Assembly: GCA_028819575.1 (NCBI GenBank)
Contig: JAPPLB010000002.1
Coordinates: 1 to 64,000 of the forward strand
From: Bryobacterales bacterium
GTDB lineage: Bacteria; Acidobacteriota; Terriglobia; Bryobacterales; UBA6623
DNA: 64,000 nucleotides
Direction: 5' to 3'
Both the position numbers and the translations under genes were made by a program. This document shows positions 56,556 to 64,000 of this stretch, one piece after another. The notes under the pieces are model-generated. The model was not told the origin of the DNA. It saw nothing but the letters and a program-made list of their open reading frames with translations, and did not search any database. Numbering within the stretch: position 1 is the stretch's first letter; the number at the start of each line of letters is the position of its first letter.

Positions 56556-59171
56556 ATGAGTTCTCCCCGCGGCATGCCTGCGAAGGTCATAGCTCTCTTG
56601 TTCGTCAGCCTCGCCGCGTACCCGCAAACGGGGGCCGACATCGGCGGCGCCGCGCACGAAGTGCTCGCGGAACACTGTCTGTCCTGCCATGGCTCGGCGA
56701 AGACGTCGGGGCTCGATCTTCGAAATCGCGAGGCGTTGCTGCGGGGAGGCGTTCGCGGACCGGCCGTGGTTGTGAGCCAAGCCGAGTCGAGCATGCTCTA
56801 CCAAGCCGCGGCTCACCTTGGAGATCTGAAGATGCCGCCGGGGAGCGCCCATCCGTTACCTGACGATCAGCTCGACATCCTGCGACGCTGGATTGACGCG
56901 GGCTCTCCCTACCCGATGGCGGAAAGCGCCTCCGGTTCGGACTTTGACGAAGAATGGTGGTCGTTCAAGACGCCCCGCCGTCCCGAAGCGCCGGAAGTCA
57001 AGGATGCCGATGCAGCGAACCCGATTGACGCTTTCGTGTTCAAGAGGTGGGAGCAGAAGGGACTGCGCCACGCTCCAACGGCAAGCAAGCACGTGCTGGC
57101 AAGACGAGCCTATTTCGACTTGACCGGCCTGCCTCCGACACCGGAGGAGGTCAATCAATTCGTCACCGACGAATCGCCCGACGCTTACCAGAAACTGATC
57201 GACCGGCTTCTTGAATCAAAGCACTACGGGGAGCGCTGGGGCCGTCACTGGCTGGATGTCGTTCGTTACGCCGACAGCGGCGGTTTCGAGACCGACGAGT
57301 TTTATCCCGAGGCGTGGCGGTATCGGGACTACGTGATCAAATCGTTCAACGAAGACAAACCCTTCGATCGGTTCGTCCAGGAGCAAATCGCCGCGGACGA
57401 ACTCTGGCCGGACAATCTGGATCTCCATGACAGCAGTTACGCGATTCGCCCGGAGAAAGTGGAACACCTGGAGGCGCGCGTCGGAACCGGTCTCTATACG
57501 TTCGGCACCGCCATTGGCGAGTCATATCTCGAGACGCCGCAGTTGCTTTACGAACGCTTCACGGACTGGGTCGACACGACCGGGGCCGCCTTCATGGGAC
57601 TCACGGTAGGTTGCGCCCGGTGTCACGATCACAAGTTCGATCCGATCACTCAGGAAGAGTACTTCCGGCTGCAGGCGATATTTGCAGCGAGTCAACCGGT
57701 CCGCCTTTCGGTGGTCACGAAGATGACGGAGTTTCACCGGAACGAGGCCTACCCCCGTTACATCGCGCTCGATGAGAGCCGCAATGCCTACGAACTGTTT
57801 CTCGATCGTGTCAAACAACGTCTCGTCGACGAAAAGAAGAAGGAGTTCGATGCGGCCGTGGCCGCTGCGTTCGATGTGCCGGAAGAAGACCGATCCGCCG
57901 AGCAGAAGAAGCTTGCCGCCCCTCTGGTCGAGGCGGTTGCCGGGATCAAACCCGAGGAACAGTTGAGTGCCGAGGAAGAAACCGAGAAGACCCGGTTACA
58001 GCTTGCGATCGCCGATGCAGTGATTGCGGTTCCTCGAAAAGACGCCTCGCACAGCGTCCGCTTCGATGCGTTGTTCGACATCCCCTCGGCGATGGTGCTG
58101 GGACCGGTCCTGCCGGAGTTGATCCCCGAGATCCACGTTCTCGAGAGAGGAGACCTCGGAAGCCACAAGGCCAAGGTGGGTCCCGGCCTGCCCGCCTCGC
58201 TCAGCCGTGGTGACGAGTTCGAGAAACGAGACTCGAACGGCCCGCGGTATCGCAAGAAGCTGGCCCTGTGGCTTACGAGTCCCGACCATCCACTTGTTGC
58301 CCGGGTGATTGTCAATCGCCTCTGGCAGTGGCATTTCGGGCGCGGGATCGTCGGCAGCGCCAATGATTTCGGACGGCAGGGTCAACCGCCGACCCATCCC
58401 GAGCTGCTTGATTGGCTGGCCGCGGAATTCGTCGCTCGCGGCTGGAGCCTCAAATCGATGCACCGGCTGATGATGACGTCTTACGTCTATCAAATGTCGA
58501 GTCAATTCTCGAGCCGGGAGAATCTTGCCATCGACGAAGACAACCGCTACCTGTGGCGCGCCAACCGGCGGCGCCTGGAAGCGGAGGCCGTTTGGGACGC
58601 GATCCATGCGGTGGCGGGCACCCTGAACCGGAAGATGGGAGGGCGCCCCTTCGTGCCGCCGCTTTCCGACGCCGAGCTTGCGCCGCTGCGCAATAAATGG
58701 TGGTGGACGGTTCCGGCCGACCCGGGGGACCACTCGCGGCGGGGAGTCTACATGCTGGCGCGCCGCACCTTCCCGTTCCCGATGTTCGACAAGTTCGACA
58801 CGCCGGATCCGGCCGTGAGCAGCTCGGGCAGGGAAGTGACCACGGTCGCTCCGCAGTCGCTGTTCCTGCTCAACAATCCGATCGTCTTCCGGCAGGCCAT
58901 GGAGCTTGCCGGCCGGCTCGTCCGGGAAGCCGGGGAAGACCCTGACGCAAGGGTCAATCTTCTGTGGCGCATCAGTTTCGCGCGGCCTCCCACGGATGCC
59001 GAAAAGCGGGAGGCGCTCGAACTGCTGGGGTCTGCTACCCCCGAGGGATGGAAGGAGAGGCCGGACAAGCTCCCCGCGAGCCTGGAGAACATCGATCCGG
59101 CAGCGGCGCGGGCGTTGACGGAGCTTTGCCTGACGGTCTTTAATCTGAATGAGTTTCTATTTGTCGATTGA
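56556..59171 (+). CDS. Secreted cytochrome-DUF1549-DUF1553 protein
   Basis: 871 aa from ATG 56556; ATG 56574 or 56508 are alternatives. The start was chosen to precede the signal AKVIALLFVSLAAYPQ closely. PSCyt1 has C41-LS-CH-G (about 30-100), DUF1549 (about 153-360) has C353-AR-CH-DHKFDP, DUF1553 lies at about 563-845, and a charged helical middle segment (about 400-520) is rich in Glu and Lys. The stop overlaps the region of the DUF1501 start: a TTG at 59168 overlaps the TGA, and the preferred ATG follows at 59177. The closest relative in the window is the protein at 13020, which also has a charged middle section. Confidence 0.92.
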   Translation: MSSPRGMPAKVIALLFVSLAAYPQTGADIGGAAHEVLAEHCLSCHGSAKTSGLDLRNREALLRGGVRGPAVVVSQAESSMLYQAAAHLGDLKMPPGSAHPLPDDQLDILRRWIDAGSPYPMAESASGSDFDEEWWSFKTPRRPEAPEVKDADAANPIDAFVFKRWEQKGLRHAPTASKHVLARRAYFDLTGLPPTPEEVNQFVTDESPDAYQKLIDRLLESKHYGERWGRHWLDVVRYADSGGFETDEFYPEAWRYRDYVIKSFNEDKPFDRFVQEQIAADELWPDNLDLHDSSYAIRPEKVEHLEARVGTGLYTFGTAIGESYLETPQLLYERFTDWVDTTGAAFMGLTVGCARCHDHKFDPITQEEYFRLQAIFAASQPVRLSVVTKMTEFHRNEAYPRYIALDESRNAYELFLDRVKQRLVDEKKKEFDAAVAAAFDVPEEDRSAEQKKLAAPLVEAVAGIKPEEQLSAEEETEKTRLQLAIADAVIAVPRKDASHSVRFDALFDIPSAMVLGPVLPELIPEIHVLERGDLGSHKAKVGPGLPASLSRGDEFEKRDSNGPRYRKKLALWLTSPDHPLVARVIVNRLWQWHFGRGIVGSANDFGRQGQPPTHPELLDWLAAEFVARGWSLKSMHRLMMTSYVYQMSSQFSSRENLAIDEDNRYLWRANRRRLEAEAVWDAIHAVAGTLNRKMGGRPFVPPLSDAELAPLRNKWWWTVPADPGDHSRRGVYMLARRTFPFPMFDKFDTPDPAVSSSGREVTTVAPQSLFLLNNPIVFRQAMELAGRLVREAGEDPDARVNLLWRISFARPPTDAEKREALELLGSATPEGWKERPDKLPASLENIDPAAARALTELCLTVFNLNEFLFVD

Positions 59172-59176
59172 ATCCG

Positions 59177-60631
59177 ATGTCCAGTTCATCCACTAGCGGA
59201 GTATGGGTCCGTTCTCGCAGACAGTTCCTGCAGAAGTCCGCGTTCGGCTTCGGATCGCTGGCGCTGGGCCATCTGCTCGACCGGGACGGCCTTGCATTCG
59301 CCGCCGAGACGGCATCAAGGCGGGCGAACCCGTTACGCGCCAAGAAGCCTCATTTCCCCGCCAAAGCGAAGAGTGTCATCTTCCTCTTCCTGCAAGGAGG
59401 GCTGAGCCAAGTCGACAGCTTCGATCCCAAGCCGGCCCTGGCCCGGTGGGACGGCAAGTTGCTTCCCGCGGACTACCAGGGCGGCAAGCTGCTACTGGCG
59501 CAAATCAACGCCTTCGAAGCCAAGTTCATGCAGACCCGCCGGACGTTCAAGAAACGAGGCCAGTCCGGCATCGAGATTTCCGATCTCTTCGAGCAAACGG
59601 CCGAGCTGGCGGATGAGCTGGCCGTGATACGGTCCTGCTATCACGAGTCCTTCATCCACGGACCCGCTCTCAGCATGTTGAACACCGGCTCGCTTCGGTT
59701 GGGCGCGCCGAGCCTGGGAGCGTGGACGTTGTATGGCCTGGGGAGTGAATCCGACAGCCTGCCGGCCTATGTGGTGATGACCGACAACTACCTGCGGTCG
59801 AGCAAGTCCCTGTATGGAACGGGGTTCCTGCCGGCCACCTACCAGGGCACTCTGGTTTCGACGGTGGGACCCGCCTTCGAGAACCTGAGTCCATCGCCGC
59901 ACATCGGCCTGGGAAGGCAGCGCAGGATCCTGGACCAGGTGCATCGCTGGAACCGGCGGCACCTCGAAACGCGCGGGGACGACAGCAGGCTCGACGCCCG
60001 CATGAACAACTACGAGTTGGCGTTCCGCATGCAGATGGCCGCGCCGGAACTGGTCGATCTATCGAAGGAGCCGGAGCACGTTCGGGAACTCTACGGAATA
60101 GCGGGAAAGCAGACGGCTCGATTTGGCGGCATGTGCCTGCTGGCGCGCCGCATGGTCGAACGCGGCGTACGCTTCGTTCAACTGTACAGCAGCGGTTGGG
60201 ACGGGCATAGCGAGTGCGACAAGGGCCACCTCAAGGTGGCGGCGAAGATGGACCGGCCCGTCGCCGGCCTCATCAAAGACCTGAAGCAGCGCGGTTTGCT
60301 CGAAAGCACTCTTGTGGTTTGCGTGGGAGAATTCGGCCGCACCCCAGTCATGCAAGGGAGCAATGGGCGCGACCACAATCCCTACGGATTCAGCGCCTGG
60401 ATGGCCGGCGGAGGCGTTCGGGGCGGCAAGGTGATCGGGGGCACCGACGAGTTCGGTTTCGCCGCGGTGGAAGACCGGGTTCACGTCAATGCCCTGCACG
60501 CGACCATGCTCGAACTCCTGGGCCTCGACCACAAGAGGCTGACCTACTTTTTCGAGGGCCTTGAAAGGAGGGCCACCGGCGTGGGCGAGACGGGGAACCA
60601 TAGCATCGCGTCCCGCCTGCTGGAGGGATGA
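59177..60631 (+). CDS. Tat-exported DUF1501 protein, partner of 56556
   Basis: 484 aa from ATG 59177. Twin-arginine leader RSRRQFLQKSAFGFGSLALGHLL. DUF1501 motifs: GGLSQVDSFDPKP, GWDGHSE, GEFGRTPVMQ and GRDHNPYGFSAW. It shares GRDHNPYG with the protein at 15841, matching the similarity between their DUF1549 partners. The stop overlaps the next start (ATGA), so the small downstream gene is translationally coupled. Confidence 0.93.
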   Translation: MSSSSTSGVWVRSRRQFLQKSAFGFGSLALGHLLDRDGLAFAAETASRRANPLRAKKPHFPAKAKSVIFLFLQGGLSQVDSFDPKPALARWDGKLLPADYQGGKLLLAQINAFEAKFMQTRRTFKKRGQSGIEISDLFEQTAELADELAVIRSCYHESFIHGPALSMLNTGSLRLGAPSLGAWTLYGLGSESDSLPAYVVMTDNYLRSSKSLYGTGFLPATYQGTLVSTVGPAFENLSPSPHIGLGRQRRILDQVHRWNRRHLETRGDDSRLDARMNNYELAFRMQMAAPELVDLSKEPEHVRELYGIAGKQTARFGGMCLLARRMVERGVRFVQLYSSGWDGHSECDKGHLKVAAKMDRPVAGLIKDLKQRGLLESTLVVCVGEFGRTPVMQGSNGRDHNPYGFSAWMAGGGVRGGKVIGGTDEFGFAAVEDRVHVNALHATMLELLGLDHKRLTYFFEGLERRATGVGETGNHSIASRLLEG

Positions 60632-61167
60632 ACCGCAGTCAACGATTGCTAATTCTGGCGGTGCTCACGGCTTTGGCCTCGATCCACGTCCAGGCGGCGG
60701 ATGAGGGCGGAAACGAGACAGGGGAACCTGCCTTCGAAAACGTGATCCGCCTGCCGCAAGACTTGTACACCCAAGATGGCCGGTTGCTCGAGCAGGGCAT
60801 GTACCGCGTGAGGGCGCAGTTCGACGGGGGGAGACCGACTCTGGTTTTCGAAAGCTCCGACCTGGAAAAGACGACGATCGAGGGGAAGCCGAGGGAGCGT
60901 ATTCGACAGGGAGTGCCCAACGTTCCCATCGCGGGAACGATGTTCCTGCGTTCAACCGACAACCCCGTCGGAACGGACGCCGAACGGCACCACAGCAAAA
61001 CGGGACATCCCCAGTATCAGGAAACGGAACGAGACTGGAAGGCAGCGCTGCGGATGTACCGGCATGCGGACACCCAAAAGAAAGACATCTTGCTGCTCTT
61101 TCAACGGCGGTTGCCCGGTGCGCGCTGGGAGTCGATAGAGTACCGGGTTTATTCGAGCAACCCGTAG
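60628..61167 (+). CDS. Small secreted protein of unknown function
   Basis: 179 aa, ATG 60628 overlapping the TGA of the DUF1501 gene. Clear Sec signal (MNRSQRLLILAVLTALASIHVQA, about 1-23). The mature part has no cysteines and no domain I recognise; it looks beta-rich (NVIRLPQDLYTQDG, GMYRVRAQFDGGRPTLVFES) with a charged centre and ends WESIEYRVYSSNP. The tight coupling suggests an accessory to the DUF1549/DUF1501 pair at 56556. No other pair in the window has this extra gene. Confidence 0.8.
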   Translation: MNRSQRLLILAVLTALASIHVQAADEGGNETGEPAFENVIRLPQDLYTQDGRLLEQGMYRVRAQFDGGRPTLVFESSDLEKTTIEGKPRERIRQGVPNVPIAGTMFLRSTDNPVGTDAERHHSKTGHPQYQETERDWKAALRMYRHADTQKKDILLLFQRRLPGARWESIEYRVYSSNP

Positions 61168-61171
61168 GCGC

Positions 61172-62290
61172 TCACTGCACGAGCGCGGTTTCCCTGACCG
61201 CTGCGTTGAGGGCGGGCATCAATTCATGAGCGAACAGCTCCATGCTGCGGAGCCAACTCTCCTTGTCGTCCCAGTCGTAGCTCATCAGGATCAGGGTTCC
61301 GAAAGGACCCGTTTCTTCGCGCATCTCGAGCAGGCGCCGCAACGCTTCATCGACATCGCCTGCGATGATCTGCTCGGTCATGAGGAAGTCGAGTTGGCAA
61401 TCGGCGTCGCTCATGTCGAGGTCCCGCTTGTAGATCTTGCGGCCGAGCCCCTTATCGAAGAGGCGGCCGATGTACTCGTAGTTCTGTCCCAGCGAGTTCC
61501 TTCGCGCTATCTCTTCGGCTTCCCTGGTCGTGTCGGCCAGGAAAATCGATCGCGCGATCTTGAATTGGGAACGGTCGGCGATGCGCCCCGCCTCGCGCGC
61601 GCCCGCTTCGTAGGAGTTCCACATATCCGCCAGAACGTTGGCCGTCACCAGGCAGTGGCCGAACGGCTGAAACCCTCGTCGACCGGCCTCTCTCATCGAG
61701 GCTGAATTGCGGCTCATGCCGGGCATGGCGATCGGAGGATGCGGCTTCTGGAGGGGCTTGTGGATGTATCCGATGCCGGTTTCCTCATCGACCGTATCCT
61801 GCAACCGAATGTTCCAGTGCTTGCCCTCGATCACGTAGGGCGGATCGGATTCCCAAAGATGAAGAATCATGTCGATGGCTTCGCTCACCATGGAGGAACC
61901 GAATTTGGGCTCCAGACCGTACAACTCCTGATCGGCGGTCACGCTGCCGGGTCCGAAGCAGAGGTTGAGCCGGCCCTTCGACAGATGGTCCAGAAAGGCG
62001 AGCCGGCTGGCGACGTGAGCCGGGTGGTGTTGCTGAAGACAGACCGGCGCCGGACCCATGCGAATCGTTTTCGTCTCGCCGAGCGCCCGAGCGATGAATA
62101 TCTCCGGCATCACGATGTTCTCGTATTTCATCGTGTGATGCTCGCCGATCCAGAACTCCGAGAAACCGAGCTCCTCGACACGGACGATCAGTTCAAGATC
62201 TTCGTCGTAGGATTGCGCCAGCGGCTTGTCCGGCGGATGAAAGGGCATGATGAACATGCCGTAGTCGATGTGATTGACCTGGTCGTTCAT
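61172..62290 (-). CDS. LLM-class flavin-dependent oxidoreductase
   Basis: 372 aa from ATG 62290; an ATG at 62338 would start inside a repeat. Bacterial luciferase-like fold: DYGMFIMPFHPP at the start, EELGFSEFWIGEHHTMKYENIVMPE, APVCLQQHHPAHVASRLAFLDHLSKGRLNLCFGPG. These are typical of F420- or FMN-dependent monooxygenases of the LLM class. Cytoplasmic, no signal. It probably oxidises a small organic substrate with reduced flavin and oxygen; the substrate is unknown. It stands tail to tail with the small gene at 60628 (4-base gap) and has no obvious functional link to the pairs. Confidence 0.9.
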   Translation of the reverse strand: MNDQVNHIDYGMFIMPFHPPDKPLAQSYDEDLELIVRVEELGFSEFWIGEHHTMKYENIVMPEIFIARALGETKTIRMGPAPVCLQQHHPAHVASRLAFLDHLSKGRLNLCFGPGSVTADQELYGLEPKFGSSMVSEAIDMILHLWESDPPYVIEGKHWNIRLQDTVDEETGIGYIHKPLQKPHPPIAMPGMSRNSASMREAGRRGFQPFGHCLVTANVLADMWNSYEAGAREAGRIADRSQFKIARSIFLADTTREAEEIARRNSLGQNYEYIGRLFDKGLGRKIYKRDLDMSDADCQLDFLMTEQIIAGDVDEALRRLLEMREETGPFGTLILMSYDWDDKESWLRSMELFAHELMPALNAAVRETALVQ

Positions 62291-62328
62291 GGGCGGCGGC
62301 TCCGATCGGAGAACGAGTCCCCCTATTT

Positions 62329-62557
62329 TAGCCAGCATTTCTCACCACCCGACGGTCGAAGCACACGATAAAAAGGCCGTGATTCGTGTCTCGTGTCTCG
62401 TGATTCGTGAAAAACCTTAAAGTCCGTGTTGCTCGAGCCAAGCGGCTTGCGCCTTTTTCCACCGCCCGGCTCGCGCCTTTTTCCTCCGCTCGGCTTGCGC
62501 TTCGTCCTGACGGCCCTCTCACGCACTTTGCCTCGCCATGTGGTGAGAAATGCAAGG
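62329..62557 (-). repeat. Family-1 element, copy H, inverted, with family-2 core
   Basis: Read on the minus strand: left terminus CCTTGCATTTCTCACCACAT, left arm with three GGCGCRAGCC units, then a family-2 core (TTTTTCACGAATCACGAGAC, CACGAATCACGGCCTTTTT), then the right arm GTGTGCTTCGACCGTCGGG and terminus GTGGTGAGAAATGCTGGCTA. It has the same composite layout as copy B at 1051-1260. Confidence 0.85.
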
Positions 62558-62672
62558 TGGACGAGCTATTGAACCGTTATCAGAAGTGAATCAAGTGACC
62601 CTCGTTGAGGTCAGCAGGCAGTCTAGCCTCAGTTGAAGCTCCGGCCGGCTTCCAGTAGGATTGTGCTGACCC

Positions 62673-64000
62673 ATGGCCGCCGGCACAACGGATGACCCGT
62701 ATCTTCTGACCGCGGAGGACGTGGAAGATGCTCCCGTACGACCCTTTGCAATCCTGAAGCGCATCGGCCCGGGGTTGGTCACGGCGAGCGCGGTCGTGGG
62801 CACCGGCGAGTTGATCGCCACCCCGGTCCTGGGAGCAGAGAACGGCTATTTGCTGTTGTGGCTCGTGATCCTGAGCTGCGTGATCAAAATCGTCGTGCAA
62901 AACGAGCTGGGCCGTTACGCCATCGGCACCGGCGAGACCGGGGTGGAAGCGTTGAACCGCCTGCCGGGGCCGCGCCTGCGCGTCTCGTGGGTACTGTGGT
63001 TGTGGCTGTGCATGTACACCACGACGTTGATGACGCAGAGCACGATGCTGGCTGGCATCGCCGAGGTGATGAATCGTGTCTTTCCCTCGATATCGATCCT
63101 GGTTTGGATATGGACACTCACGATCGGAACCATCGTTCTGTTGGTTGTCGGCCGCTATGGTTTCATCGAGAAGATCTCGATCAGTCTCGTCGTCTGTTTT
63201 ACCTTCGTCACCGTCGGCGCCGCTTTCGTTCTGATGCTGAGGCCCGAATACTTCTCTTGGGGACGCCTGTCTGAAGGATTCTCGTTTCATCTGCCGCAAG
63301 GCGGGTTGGCCACGGCGGCAGCCGTGTTCGGCATCACCGGGGTCGGCTCGGCGGACCTGATCAACTATCCGTACTGGTGCATCGAGAAGGGCTACGCTCG
63401 TTACGCGGGTCCGCGCGACGAAACACCGGCCTGGCTCAGACGGGCCCGAGGATGGATTCGCGTGATGGGCGCGGACGTGATTTTCGCGGCTGGCGTTTAC
63501 ACGTTCGCGACCGGCGCTTTCTATCTGCTGGGCGCGGGCATCCTGCACGGACTCGGAGTGTTGCCCGAGGGGACCGAAATGGTTCGCACCCTCTCGAACA
63601 TCTACACCGAGACGCTGGGAGGCTGGTCGAACTACCTTTTCCTCGGCGGCGCCATCGCTGTATTGTATTCGTCGTTGTTCGCGGGGACGGCCGCCGCGGC
63701 CAGAGGCTATGCCGATTTCGTGCGCGTCCTCGGCGGGTACGATCGACATGACGCCGCCGCGCGCTTCCGTTACATCCGAATCTTCTCCGCCGTTCTGCTG
63801 TTGATCCCGGTACTCTACTACATACTCTTGCGTGAACCGGTCTTGATGGTGAAGATCGGCGGGATCGCCCAAGCCCTGATGCTGCCCATCATCGGAGCGG
63901 CCACGTTGTATCTGCGGTACGTTCACTTGCCTCGAAGGATCCTTCCCAGGGGCTGGATCACGCTCGCGCTTTGGGTGACGACCGCCCTGACCGCAGTGAT
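62673..64000 (+). CDS. Nramp-related membrane transporter (3' end beyond window)
   Basis: Starts at ATG 62673 and stays open to the window end, 442 codons. Soluble N-terminus, then about ten membrane segments. The first, GPGLVTASAVVGTGELIATP, aligns with TM1 of Nramp divalent-metal transporters, but the metal-binding DPGN motif is replaced by GTGE. The sixth-helix-like segment ILGITGVGSADL equivalent reads AVFGITGVGSADLINYPYW, and a later one IAQALMLPIIGAATLYLR. It is a member of the broader Nramp fold with a different or uncertain substrate. It follows family-1 copy H and no other gene lies between. Confidence 0.82.
   Translation, partial: MAAGTTDDPYLLTAEDVEDAPVRPFAILKRIGPGLVTASAVVGTGELIATPVLGAENGYLLLWLVILSCVIKIVVQNELGRYAIGTGETGVEALNRLPGPRLRVSWVLWLWLCMYTTTLMTQSTMLAGIAEVMNRVFPSISILVWIWTLTIGTIVLLVVGRYGFIEKISISLVVCFTFVTVGAAFVLMLRPEYFSWGRLSEGFSFHLPQGGLATAAAVFGITGVGSADLINYPYWCIEKGYARYAGPRDETPAWLRRARGWIRVMGADVIFAAGVYTFATGAFYLLGAGILHGLGVLPEGTEMVRTLSNIYTETLGGWSNYLFLGGAIAVLYSSLFAGTAAAARGYADFVRVLGGYDRHDAAARFRYIRIFSAVLLLIPVLYYILLREPVLMVKIGGIAQALMLPIIGAATLYLRYVHLPRRILPRGWITLALWVTTALTAV

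Noticed and set aside
62580-63926. Minus-strand frame of 448 codons opposite the Nramp-related gene
   Set aside because: Composition is Gln/Arg/Asp-rich and unlike any family; the plus strand encodes a coherent membrane protein.
1-64000. tRNA, rRNA or riboswitch genes
   Set aside because: No cloverleaf with conserved TTCGA and CCA-side features, no rRNA core motifs and no known riboswitch consensus noticed by eye; a covariance-model scan would be needed to exclude them.

Overview
The window is GC-rich bacterial DNA with 32 supported protein genes, no recognisable rRNA or tRNA gene and no CRISPR array. The gene content points to Acidobacteriota. It has a large TonB-dependent receptor with an N-terminal carboxypeptidase-regulatory-like domain and C-terminal Phe, several CRTAC1-type FG-GAP/ASPIC-UnbV proteins, and many DUF1549/DUF1553 plus DUF1501 pairs, which are shared with Planctomycetes and Verrucomicrobia. 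The phylum is inferred; no marker gene is present.

Layout. 1-1250: repeats. 1251-4939 and 5236-9331: two related DUF1549/DUF1553 plus DUF1501 pairs; the second runs on into a cytosolic and a Tat-exported Gfo/Idh/MocA oxidoreductase (to 11656). 12266-12718: a small coiled-coil membrane protein. 13020-18417: a third pair plus a TPR protein. 18418-19740: a repeat block. 19741-30144: the TonB receptor and three CRTAC1-like proteins, the last carrying a parvulin domain. 30138-33569 (minus): two TPR proteins. 33609-40960: a tight four-gene operon (DUF1549 with an Ig-like domain, DUF1501, cytochrome-WD40, PPC-domain protein). 41400-43085: a Tat-exported CRTAC1 protein. 43206-47824 (minus): a pair whose DUF1549 member carries a LamG-like insert. 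48134-50817: an exopolysaccharide sugar transferase and an O-antigen-ligase-like protein, convergent. 51149-55877 (minus): a DUF1592-family cytochrome plus DUF1552. 56556-61167: a further pair with a small coupled secreted protein. 61172-62290 (minus): an LLM flavin oxidoreductase. 62673-end: an Nramp-related transporter, cut by the window edge.

Most products are predicted to be exported. DUF1549 proteins carry Sec-type signals and CxxCH haem motifs. Their partners DUF1501 and DUF1552 mostly carry twin-arginine leaders. The pairs look like periplasmic or surface redox/hydrolase modules, possibly fed by TonB-dependent uptake and emptying into Gfo/Idh/MocA sugar chemistry; that pathway is inference.

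The most unusual structure is the repeats. A mobile-looking element of about 183-230 bp with 20-bp perfect terminal inverted repeats occurs eight times, seven full-length or nearly so. Its right terminus contains the ATG that begins three genes (1251, 13020, 41400). A second repeat family, made of CACGAAACACGA-like words, 228-bp tandem units and a terminator-like hairpin, occurs alone and nested inside some copies of the first.
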